10,318 nt of DNA, taken from positions 1 through 10,318 of the forward strand of contig JAFCCZ010000030.1 of NCBI GenBank assembly GCA_017609945.1, given 5' to 3'. Below the pieces are notes generated by a model that saw only the letters and a list, made by a program, of their open reading frames with translations, had not been told where the DNA came from and searched no databases. Every line of letters starts with the position of its first letter. The stretch's first letter is position 1. Origin of the DNA: Candidatus Iainarchaeum sp. (GTDB taxonomy: Archaea; Iainarchaeota; Iainarchaeia; Iainarchaeales; GCA-2688035). Positions 1-5,939 of the stretch are shown in pieces. A program made the translations under genes and the position numbers.

Positions 1-18
1 CAGATTTTACCCGCTCCC

Positions 19-879
19 TTGAAGAGTGCTTTGAAGAAGCTGGCAAGGCTTCCACTGCGCGTCTGGACCTTCCGAAAGAGGGCGGAAGGTGTTGTGATTT
101 CAAAGCGGGATATTGTTAAGGGCCTAAGGGAGATGGGAATTGGCGAGGGTGACATGATTTTTGTGCACTCTTCCTTCAGTTCATTTGGATTTGTCAAGCG
201 CGGCCCAATGGAAGTGATTGACGCTTTGATTGAGGTTGTTGGAGAGAAGGGAAATGTTTGCATGCCCTCCTTCGGGCCTTTGCCTGACGGGAAGACCTTT
301 GATGCAGGGAAAACCCCGAGCGCGCTTGGAAAGATTACAGACGTTTTCTGGAGGCTGCCGCAGGCAAAGAGGAGCTTGAGCCCTACCCACAGCGTGGCCT
401 GCGTTGGGAAGGATGCTGAAGCCCTCACTGCTGGCCACCTTTTGGACAAGACTCCTTTCTCCAAGAATTCCCCTTACTTTAAGGCAATGAAGAAGGGGGG
501 AAAGGTTGTTTGTCTGGGAAGCCCGCTTCACAGAAGCCTTACCTGCAACTACCTTGTTGAGGACGAGTTGGGCGATAAGTTTCCTGTGAAGGTTTACAAG
601 GACGGCCTCAAGGAGTTTGTTGTAATTGATAGGCAGGGAAAGAGTCGCAAGGTGTTGTTAAGGGAGCACGACAAATCGCTTGATTCAATTAGGGTTGACT
701 GGCACCCCAAGATTGCCAACTGGTTTGAGGGAATCTTGGAAGAGAGGGGCTGTTTGAAGAAGGGCAGGATTGGCGAGGCAGTGATTAGGATTTACGGAAT
801 AAAGTGCATGGCCGACGCTTTGCGTGATTTGGCAGCTGAGGGAAAAACAATTTATGAGGGATTTGGGGCCTGCACTTAG
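19..879 (+). CDS. AAC(3)-family acyl-CoA N-acetyltransferase, probably a glycan-modifying enzyme
   Basis: The 286-residue protein resembles the AAC(3)/YokD/FrbF acyltransferase family, which moves an acetyl or similar acyl group from CoA to an amine. Visible family blocks are VHSSFSSFG (49-57), the CMPSFGP strand (81-87), RSLSPTHSVACVG (118-130), the SPYFKAM helix (151-157) and GGKVVCLGSP (160-169). Length is normal for the family. The family's T-x-x-H-x-x-E motif reads TCNYLVE (175-181), so the usual His is Tyr178, and HP in the third block is SP (121-122). The reading frame is open to the window edge, so TTG at 19 may not be the true start; GTG at 94 behind GGAAGGTG is an alternative that begins just before the conserved domain. 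In a nonulosonate locus the likely role is N-acylation of an amino sugar rather than drug resistance. That role is inferred from context. Confidence 0.8.
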   Translation: MKSALKKLARLPLRVWTFRKRAEGVVISKRDIVKGLREMGIGEGDMIFVHSSFSSFGFVKRGPMEVIDALIEVVGEKGNVCMPSFGPLPDGKTFDAGKTPSALGKITDVFWRLPQAKRSLSPTHSVACVGKDAEALTAGHLLDKTPFSKNSPYFKAMKKGGKVVCLGSPLHRSLTCNYLVEDELGDKFPVKVYKDGLKEFVVIDRQGKSRKVLLREHDKSLDSIRVDWHPKIANWFEGILEERGCLKKGRIGEAVIRIYGIKCMADALRDLAAEGKTIYEGFGACT

Positions 880-908
880 CGCCTGTTTTTAAAGACTTTT
901 ATGGTTGA

Positions 909-915
909 TTTTTTT
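909..915 (+). terminator. T-tract, possible archaeal terminator after the acetyltransferase
   Basis: Seven consecutive T residues occur 30 nt after the acetyltransferase stop and directly before the AGGTGA of the next gene. Archaeal transcription often ends at U-rich tracts without a hairpin. The 38-nt gap also contains GTTTTTAAAG near 885-894, a weak TATA-like element that could give the reductase its own start. Both readings are tentative. Confidence 0.25.
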
Positions 916-921
916 AGGTGA
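916..921 (+). promoter_or_regulatory. Shine-Dalgarno AGGTGA deciding the FabG-like start
   Basis: AGGTGA matches the archaeal anti-SD (16S 3' end AUCACCUCC) and lies 5 nt before GTG at 927. It overlaps the other possible GTG at 918, so 927 is the preferred start. Confidence 0.7.
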
Positions 922-926
922 ATTTG

Positions 927-1679
927 GTGGAGAAACAACTTGAGGGGAAAACCGCAATTGTCACCGGCGCCAGCCGCGGCATTGGAAAGGCAATTGCATT
1001 GGTTCTTGCAGTGCACGGGGCAAAGGTTGCCGTGAACTATTTTGAGAACAGGGAAAAGGCCGAGGCAGTTGTTAAGGAGATTGAGGCCAAGGGAGCAAAG
1101 GCCATTGCTGTAAAGGCAGATGTAGGCAACACTGAACAGTGCGCCAAGATGGTTGAGCAGGTTAAGAAAGAGTTTGGCTCAGTTGACATTCTTGTAAACA
1201 ATGCGGCAATAACCATTGACAAGACCTTCAAAAACTCCACAAAGGAGGAGTGGGACAAAATAATGGCCACTGACCTGGACAGTTTGTTCAATACCGTTCA
1301 CCCCGTGCTAAAGATAATGCTAGAGCAGGGTTCTGGGAACATTGTGAACATTGCCTCCGCAAGCGGGGAGACAGGTTTCTTTGGCCAGGTAAGCTATAGC
1401 GCGGCCAAGGCCGGGGTAATTGGGTTTACTAAGGCACTTGCAAAGGAGGTTGCCTCCAAGGGAGTAAGGGTTAATGCAGTAAGCCCTGGAATTGTTGGTG
1501 GCACCTTGATTAGTGACAAGATTCCAGAAGAGTACCAGAAAAAGTTTGTTGAAATGATTCCACTTCATAGATTCGGAAAGCCAGAGGAAATAGCCAGTGC
1601 GGTTTTCTTCCTTGCAAGCGATTACTCAAGTTATATAACCGGGCAGGTTCTAAGCGTAAACGGCGGGCTTGTAACCTAA
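927..1679 (+). CDS. FabG/PhaB-like short-chain dehydrogenase/reductase (3-oxoacyl reductase)
   Basis: This is a classical SDR of 250 residues that should interconvert a 3-oxoacyl and a 3-hydroxyacyl thioester (CoA or ACP) with NAD(P)H in the cytoplasm. The cofactor loop TGASRGIG is at 13-20, NNAA at 91-94, the catalytic Ser at 144 in NIASASG, and Tyr157/Lys161 in YSAAK. The C-terminus ends SVNGGLVT, as in FabG. The Asn of the SDR tetrad, normally in an NL-x-x-x-F motif, is Asp116 here (ATDLDSLFN). Start GTG 927 is chosen because of the AGGTGA site; 918 would add three residues. Archaea lack a bacterial-type fatty-acid synthase, so a role in polyhydroxyalkanoate-like chemistry or in making a 3-hydroxyacyl group for the locus glycan is more likely than fatty-acid synthesis. 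A sugar reductase role cannot be excluded. Confidence 0.87.
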   Translation: MEKQLEGKTAIVTGASRGIGKAIALVLAVHGAKVAVNYFENREKAEAVVKEIEAKGAKAIAVKADVGNTEQCAKMVEQVKKEFGSVDILVNNAAITIDKTFKNSTKEEWDKIMATDLDSLFNTVHPVLKIMLEQGSGNIVNIASASGETGFFGQVSYSAAKAGVIGFTKALAKEVASKGVRVNAVSPGIVGGTLISDKIPEEYQKKFVEMIPLHRFGKPEEIASAVFFLASDYSSYITGQVLSVNGGLVT

Positions 1680-1686
1680 TTTTTTT
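1680..1686 (+). terminator. T-tract terminator after the FabG-like gene
   Basis: Seven T residues directly follow the TAA stop of the reductase and run into the stop codon of the convergent radical SAM gene. A U-tract at this position is a plausible archaeal terminator. It leaves no room for anything else between the two convergent genes. Confidence 0.4.
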
Positions 1687-2767
1687 AGAATTGGTAACAT
1701 TGGTCGCAGGGCTGTTTTTCGGACCGGTTTCCCTTTAAATGAAGTTCTCTCAGTTGGTTGTATTTTTCCCCCTGCCAAATTTCTTTTAGAGGGGTGTCTT
1801 TTGCATTGCCCATCTGCAGAGTGCTTTTGTAATCTGAATCGCAGGGATTGCATTTTCCGTCAAACCAAACATACATTCTTTCCCAGAGCAAATTGCAGGG
1901 GGTCTCTGACAAGCTTTTCTTGTTGCTGTAAGTGGCATCGCGCGGGATTGGCTTTGTTATGCTTAGTGAATCCACTTTGTTTTTCCAGAACTCCTGGAAC
2001 TTTTCCTTGTCCTGTGTTCCCATGTCAATGCCCGAAATCCGAGTAACGGTTTTGTTGTACTCTTTCTTCGAATTCTTTATCTTGCCGAATCTTTCAATGT
2101 TTTCCACAACAGTTTCAAATTTTGCACCTTTCCGAATCTTGCTGTACTCTTCTGGTGACCCAGCGTCAACTGAGAAAACAAGAAGGTCTACTCTTGCGTC
2201 CAGAATAACTTTGCTCATTTTTTCATTCAAGATGGTTGCATTGGTATTGAGTTTTAGTTCCAAAAATTTGTCCTTGCAGTAGTTAAGCATTTCTCCAAGG
2301 TCGGGGTTCAGCAACGGCTCCCCCCTCGAAGCCATTGTCAGTGCTTTGCAATTGTTTTCCACTGCCTGGTCAATAAGGTTTTTGAAAAAATCTAAATCAA
2401 TTTTTCCAATGTTTTCTTTTTCCTTAAAGAATTCGTCCTGCTGAAAGCACATTGTGCATTTTATGTTGCAGGTTGGAGTTGGTTCAATTAAAAGGTGCAA
2501 AGGGAAAGGGGTTGGTTTTCTTTGTCTTGGATAGTTCTTGAACTTGTATCTGAAAACAAGGTAGTCAATTAATTTACTTTCATCATTGTTGGCGATCCAC
2601 TCTATTTCCTGGTTGCTAACAATTCTTTCCAAGTCACCTAAAATATTCTTTTGCAGTTCTTTTTCAAGGCCCTCAGCATTGGCTATTTTTTCTTTAATCT
2701 GTGTTAGGTCAAGTTCTTTTTTATTGAGAAAACCAATATATTGCGAATCGCGTTGTTTGAGGCCCAT
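1685..2767 (-). CDS. Radical SAM/SPASM domain protein
   Basis: The 360-residue protein carries the radical SAM signature C100-N-I-K-C104-T-M-C107, which binds the SAM-cleaving [4Fe-4S] cluster. It is followed by the SAM-contact segment SRGEPLLNPD (147-156, where other members have GGEPLLNPD) and LKLNTNAT (171-178). The C-terminal region has the auxiliary-cluster pattern of a SPASM domain: C291, C306-x2-C309, a TLQMGNAKDTPLKEIW segment (316-331) and C354-x2-C357 close to the end. The N-terminal 90 residues are charged, probably helical, and not recognised. Such enzymes are common in polysaccharide loci, where members act on sugars, polyols or peptides; the substrate here is unknown. It is the last gene of a minus-strand unit, 17 nt after the oxidoreductase, with no clear SD. 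Base composition is AT-richer than in most of the window. The family is secure but the function is not. Confidence 0.88.
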   Translation of the reverse strand: MGLKQRDSQYIGFLNKKELDLTQIKEKIANAEGLEKELQKNILGDLERIVSNQEIEWIANNDESKLIDYLVFRYKFKNYPRQRKPTPFPLHLLIEPTPTCNIKCTMCFQQDEFFKEKENIGKIDLDFFKNLIDQAVENNCKALTMASRGEPLLNPDLGEMLNYCKDKFLELKLNTNATILNEKMSKVILDARVDLLVFSVDAGSPEEYSKIRKGAKFETVVENIERFGKIKNSKKEYNKTVTRISGIDMGTQDKEKFQEFWKNKVDSLSITKPIPRDATYSNKKSLSETPCNLLWERMYVWFDGKCNPCDSDYKSTLQMGNAKDTPLKEIWQGEKYNQLRELHLKGNRSEKQPCDQCYQF

Positions 2768-2784
2768 TATCTAGTCAACTTCTA

Positions 2785-3729
2785 TTATTTCCTGTTCTCT
2801 AATATCTCAAGAAACAATTTGGTTGACAGAAGATTATTTTCTGAGGTTGCTTCTTGGAAAACACCATTAGTTTGAACAATCTTAATAAAATAATTTACAG
2901 AATCCTTTAAAGAATCTTTGTATAAATCACTTTTTTCTTCAGAGATTAGTTTCGGCGGGGCAAACCTGCCATTCTTGTCAAAGGTTTCCCTTGGCCCGTA
3001 CACGGAAAAACTTTGATCGTCTACTCTAATAATCTCATCTTTTGTAAGTATCTCCGTAGTTAAACAAAATGGAGCGGTATAACTGTAGTATAGGTCGGCG
3101 GTTATTCCATTTTGGAATTCAATATTTATGTTAAAGTTGTCAATTGAATCGCCGTGGGGGGAAAGGTTTCTTGCCGCTGTCTTGTAAGACTTTGGTTCTC
3201 CAAAACTGAAAACAAGCAGGTCAAAAAAGTGTATCCCACTGAGTTGGAATACCCCCAAAGGTGTTTTTGAAGCCTGACTTCTCCAGTTGTTTTTGTACTC
3301 TTCTTTGAGGGCAAGGCCATGGCAGCAATTGTGCTGAATGTGCAATATTTTTTCAGAATAATCTTTCAGAGTTGAATACAGTTTACTTTTTCTAAACCCA
3401 AAGTCAAAATAGAGTTTTGGATTGGGGTTCTCCCTTAAAAATTCAAAATCTTCCTTTGTTATAACCGGAATTTTTTCACAAAAGATATATTTTTTGAAGT
3501 CTTTAAGTTGCCTAAGGTACTGCCCGTGAGTTTCATCGGGGGACGCGATAACAATGAAATCGCAGCCCAGCAAATCTTCAAACTTGTTAGTATAATTTAA
3601 ACCCTCAAGCTTTTTGTCCGGGTGAAAAAATAGAAATTCTCCAACAGCGTTGGTTTCCCCAAATAACTCTTTCAGTTTTAGGGCAAAGTTTCTATACCCT
3701 ATAAACCCTGCTTTCAGTTTGCCGGCCAT
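2785..3729 (-). CDS. Gfo/Idh/MocA-family oxidoreductase
   Basis: This 314-residue protein has the two-domain plan of the family: an N-terminal Rossmann NAD(P) domain (about 1-115) and a C-terminal alpha/beta substrate domain. Visible marks are VIASPDETHGQYL (60-72), CEKIPV (84-89, the EKP block) and GIHFFDLLVFSFGEP (165-179), with the usual His167 and Asp170. Members oxidise or reduce sugars and nucleotide sugars. Two deviations stand out: the dinucleotide loop reads GYRNFA (11-16) instead of G-x-G-x-x-G/A, and the Pro of the EKP block is Ile87. The gene lies 13 nt after the MaoC-like gene and 17 nt before the radical SAM gene, so the three are probably cotranscribed. GAGGG upstream of the ATG is a weak ribosome site. 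The coding sequence is AT-rich: hand counts give 20% GC over 2881-2940 and 30% over 3361-3420. Confidence 0.85.
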   Translation of the reverse strand: MAGKLKAGFIGYRNFALKLKELFGETNAVGEFLFFHPDKKLEGLNYTNKFEDLLGCDFIVIASPDETHGQYLRQLKDFKKYIFCEKIPVITKEDFEFLRENPNPKLYFDFGFRKSKLYSTLKDYSEKILHIQHNCCHGLALKEEYKNNWRSQASKTPLGVFQLSGIHFFDLLVFSFGEPKSYKTAARNLSPHGDSIDNFNINIEFQNGITADLYYSYTAPFCLTTEILTKDEIIRVDDQSFSVYGPRETFDKNGRFAPPKLISEEKSDLYKDSLKDSVNYFIKIVQTNGVFQEATSENNLLSTKLFLEILENRK

Positions 3730-3742
3730 TTTTTCCCTCTTT

Positions 3743-4165
3743 TCACGGGTTCAGAATCTTGTGCTTGCCCTCGCCCTCGGCAACAACCTCGCCATTCTGA
3801 TTCAGGCAGGTTGTTTTCACAATCACGTGCTTTTTTTCCTCAATCTTTTCAACAAGCTCTGCAACAGCGGTAATCGTGTCACCAATGCGAACCGGCTTAA
3901 GCCACTTCAGTGTTTGGCTCATCCAAACGCTTCCAGGGCCGGGCATTTTTGTTCCAACTGCCGCGCTAATCAGTGAAGCGGTCAGCATTCCGTGAACAAT
4001 TTTGCCCTTGAACATTGTTTTGGAGGCAAACCCTTCCTCCAGGTGAATTGGGTTTGAGTCAAGGGAGATTTCCGCAAACTTCTGAACGTCCTGCTCAGTT
4101 ATTGTCTTCTTCACCTCTCCCCTGTCGCCAACCGTCAATTCCTTAAAACTCACCATTTCAACCAA
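3743..4165 (-). CDS. MaoC-like hotdog hydratase, (R)-specific enoyl-CoA hydratase type
   Basis: The 140-residue single-hotdog protein matches the MaoC/PhaJ family, which hydrates trans-2-enoyl-CoA to (R)-3-hydroxyacyl-CoA or catalyses the reverse. The catalytic pair is visible as Asp36 and His41 in DSNPIH, with the usual spacing of five, followed by the active-site helix HGMLTASLIS (58-67). The C-terminal strand block HVIVKTTCLNQNGEVVAEGE (113-132) is also typical. The start is TTG at 4165, because AGGTGA lies 6 nt upstream; ATG at 4156 would be 15 nt from that site. It is the first gene of the minus-strand unit and is divergent from the FkbH-like gene. With the FabG/PhaB-like reductase it could supply or remodel a short 3-hydroxyacyl thioester. 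That partnership is inferred. Confidence 0.87.
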   Translation of the reverse strand: MVEMVSFKELTVGDRGEVKKTITEQDVQKFAEISLDSNPIHLEEGFASKTMFKGKIVHGMLTASLISAAVGTKMPGPGSVWMSQTLKWLKPVRIGDTITAVAELVEKIEEKKHVIVKTTCLNQNGEVVAEGEGKHKILNP

Positions 4166-4171
4166 TCTAAG

Positions 4172-4177
4172 TCACCT
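4172..4177 (-). promoter_or_regulatory. Shine-Dalgarno AGGTGA of the MaoC-like gene
   Basis: The minus strand reads AGGTGA here, 6 nt before TTG 4165. This decides in favour of the TTG start over the downstream ATG. Confidence 0.7.
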
Positions 4178-4200
4178 TCGACTTTTGAACCACAACTGTT

Positions 4201-4210
4201 TATTTATATT
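4201..4210 (-). promoter_or_regulatory. TATA-box-like element for the MaoC/Gfo/radical SAM unit
   Basis: The minus strand reads AATATAAATA. An archaeal TATA box centred near 4205 would place the transcript start near 4179, giving a short leader of about 14 nt that just includes the AGGTGA. The spacing is convincing but unverified. Confidence 0.45.
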
Positions 4211-4222
4211 TTAAATCATAAT

Positions 4223-4232
4223 CTTATAAAAG
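4223..4232 (+). promoter_or_regulatory. TATA-box-like element for the FkbH-like gene
   Basis: CTTATAAAAG lies in the 103-nt divergent region between the MaoC-like and FkbH-like genes. Its centre predicts a transcript start near 4253-4256, about 13-16 nt before the preferred ATG at 4269. It is the plus-strand half of a compact back-to-back promoter. Confidence 0.45.
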
Positions 4233-4268
4233 AATGTTTGGATTAAATTCCTCTATTGAGTGATGTTA

Positions 4269-5318
4269 ATGCCGAAAATAGAGCTTGTGATCTGGGACCT
4301 TGACAATACCCTGTGGGACGGAACCGTTTTCTACAAGGACAAGGAAACAATTGAATTAAAGCCCGGCACAAAGGCCGCCTTGAAAGAGCTTGACAAGCGG
4401 GGAATAACCTGCGCGGTCTGCAGCAAGAACGAGTTCAAGGATGCGGAGGAAATGCTTGACCAGTTTGAGATAAAGAAGTACTTCAAGGACTTTAAGATTG
4501 GCTGGGGCAAAAAAAGCGAGGCTGTTCTCCAAATTATTGAAAAATTCAATGTTTCGCCCGAAAAAACCCTCTTTATTGACGACGACGAATTCCAAAAGGC
4601 GGAGGTGGAAGATCTTCTGCCAGGCCTTAACACTCTTTCGCTTGACGACCCGCTCGACGTTCTCAACGTTGAAGGAGTTATTCCGGAGAACGCGACAAAC
4701 ATTGACAAAGACCGCGTCATCCTGCTCAAGCAGCAGCGGGACCGCCAAAAGGAAGAGAAATGCGCCGGCAACTACAAGAAGTTTTTACAGGAATGCAATA
4801 TTCAAATGCGGGTTCGCCAGTGCGGTGAAGAGGATTTGGACAGGGTTGTTCAGTTGCTCAACAGAACCAACGAGCTGAACGCCACTGTAAACAGATATGC
4901 CCTTGAGCAAATAACCAAGGAGTTCAAGGCCGGCAAGGTAAAGGTTTTTGTTTCAGAGTTGCAGGACAAGTTTGGAGAGTACGGAATTATTGCCGAGGCA
5001 ATTCTTGAGCCGCAGGAAGACGGGTTTTTTATCCGTGACCTTGCGGTTTCCTGCAGAACCTTGGGCCGAGGAATCGGCGGGGCAATGCTTGTGGCTGTTC
5101 TGAATTACGCTAGCGGCCAGGGCGTGAAGAAGCTAACCGGTTACATTAAGGAGACTGAGGCAAACTGGCGGTTGAGGCCATTGTTTGAGAAGAGAAACTT
5201 CCACGAGGCCAGGAAGGAAGACGGAAAGATATTTTATGATTTCTTTTTTGGGAAGGACAAAATAGTTCCCTACCCCCCGCACCTTAAGGTTGAATTTGAG
5301 AATAAGAAGACAGCTTAG
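4269..5318 (+). CDS. FkbH-like HAD-IIIC / GNAT acyltransferase
   Basis: The 349-residue protein has the two modules of the FkbH family. The N-terminal HAD-like domain shows DLDNTLWDG (10-18), CSKNE (51-55, the conserved Cys region) and FIDDDEFQ (102-109). The C-terminal GNAT-like half shows the family blocks LLNRTNELN (196-204), DKFGEYGII (233-241) and SCRTLGRGIG (261-270). Characterised FkbH enzymes dephosphorylate 1,3-bisphosphoglycerate while loading a glyceryl unit onto a carrier-protein thiol. Relatives occur in O-antigen and capsule loci, where they are thought to help make acyl substituents. No acyl-carrier-protein gene is visible here, so the acyl acceptor is open. ATG 4269 is preferred because GTGAT (4260-4264) precedes it; GTG 4260 and ATG 4263 are alternatives. 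The stop lies 4 nt from that of the convergent phosphatase gene. The family is secure; the glyceryl role is inferred. Confidence 0.86.
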   Translation: MPKIELVIWDLDNTLWDGTVFYKDKETIELKPGTKAALKELDKRGITCAVCSKNEFKDAEEMLDQFEIKKYFKDFKIGWGKKSEAVLQIIEKFNVSPEKTLFIDDDEFQKAEVEDLLPGLNTLSLDDPLDVLNVEGVIPENATNIDKDRVILLKQQRDRQKEEKCAGNYKKFLQECNIQMRVRQCGEEDLDRVVQLLNRTNELNATVNRYALEQITKEFKAGKVKVFVSELQDKFGEYGIIAEAILEPQEDGFFIRDLAVSCRTLGRGIGGAMLVAVLNYASGQGVKKLTGYIKETEANWRLRPLFEKRNFHEARKEDGKIFYDFFFGKDKIVPYPPHLKVEFENKKTA

Positions 5319-5322
5319 TTGC

Positions 5323-5811
5323 TTAATTCTCTTCCTGGTTGGCTAGAATTAAATCCGCTATCTCCCTTACCGCGCCACGGCCTCCCTTTTTGGAGGTTAC
5401 AAAATCAGCTTCTTTTGCTGCTAAGGGGTTTGCGTCGTTTACTGCAATTCCAATTCCAGCTTCCTTAATGCACTCAATGTCTGTTACATCGTTCCCAACA
5501 AAGGCGGTTTCCTCTCTTGAGAGCTTTCTTTTCTCCAGCTGTTCCTTGAACGCAGGAAGCTTGTTGTCAATTGCTTGCAGGCAGTCAATTTGCAGCTTTT
5601 TGCATCTTGCGGCCACGACAGGATTTTTTTCCTTTGAGATAACCGCCACGTAAACCCCGGCTTTTCTGAGATTTTCAATTCCAAGCCCGTCAGAGCGGCT
5701 GCAGAAAACAGCTTCCTTTTCGTTCTCGTCAGTCACCACGCGATCATCTGTTAGAACACCGTCAAAGTCCAGAAAAAGGGCCTTAATTTTTTTGAAATCC
5801 TCTTTGTTCAC
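5323..5811 (-). CDS. KdsC-type HAD phosphatase, probable nonulosonate-phosphate phosphatase
   Basis: This small C0-type HAD phosphatase (162 residues, the usual KdsC length) has no cap domain. Motif I is DFDGVLTD (15-22, nucleophile Asp15 and acid/base Asp17), followed by SRSDGLGI (38-45), ISKEKN (58-63, motif II/III region), GNDVTD (106-111, metal-binding acid) and the tail GGRGAVREI (143-151), which in this family reaches into the neighbouring subunit's active site. The same fold forms the C-terminal module of animal CMP-sialic acid synthetases, and KdsC-like enzymes dephosphorylate Kdo-8-P and Kdn-9-P. Next to neuB and neuA, removal of phosphate from a nonulosonate phosphate is the best guess. 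The start is GTG at 5811 with no clear SD, so a short or absent leader is likely. It is divergent from neuB, and AATAAAGG on the minus strand (5838-5845) is a weak promoter candidate. Confidence 0.87.
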   Translation of the reverse strand: MNKEDFKKIKALFLDFDGVLTDDRVVTDENEKEAVFCSRSDGLGIENLRKAGVYVAVISKEKNPVVAARCKKLQIDCLQAIDNKLPAFKEQLEKRKLSREETAFVGNDVTDIECIKEAGIGIAVNDANPLAAKEADFVTSKKGGRGAVREIADLILANQEEN

Positions 5812-5821
5812 ACCAATCAGC

Positions 5822-5903
5822 GTACCGTACTTTTTACCTTTATTCCCAACATATTCTAGTACATTTATGGTTAGATAAGCTATTAAAGGTAATTGGTACC
5901 GTA
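5822..5903. repeat. Direct repeat GTACCGTA, candidate operator pair
   Basis: GTACCGTA occurs at 5822-5829 and again at 5896-5903, inside the non-coding divergent region (5812-5939) between the phosphatase and neuB. The left copy lies 11 nt before the phosphatase GTG; the right copy ends 6 nt before the TATA element of neuB and overlaps a GGTACC palindrome. Additional GTAC tetramers sit at 5827 and 5859. The placement suits a repressor controlling both genes, but an 8-bp match can arise by chance. Confidence 0.35.
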
Positions 5904-5909
5904 ATAATA

Positions 5910-5919
5910 TTATAAAATA
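5910..5919 (+). promoter_or_regulatory. TATA-box-like element for neuB
   Basis: TTATAAAATA, centred near 5914, predicts a transcript start at about 5938-5941. That coincides with the ATG at 5940, so the neuB transcript may be leaderless or nearly so, and GTG 5931 would fall outside the message. Confidence 0.5.
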
Positions 5920-5939
5920 CGCTTTGGAGTGTGATTGCT

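Noticed and set aside
181..531. 116-codon minus-strand open frame
   Set aside because: It is antisense to the AAC(3)-family gene, whose protein has clear family motifs; the antisense product has none.
4331..4878. Overlapping long open frames on both strands inside the FkbH-like gene
   Set aside because: The sense frame has complete HAD and GNAT motifs, while the alternatives are Ser/Arg- or Lys-rich shadows without recognisable features.
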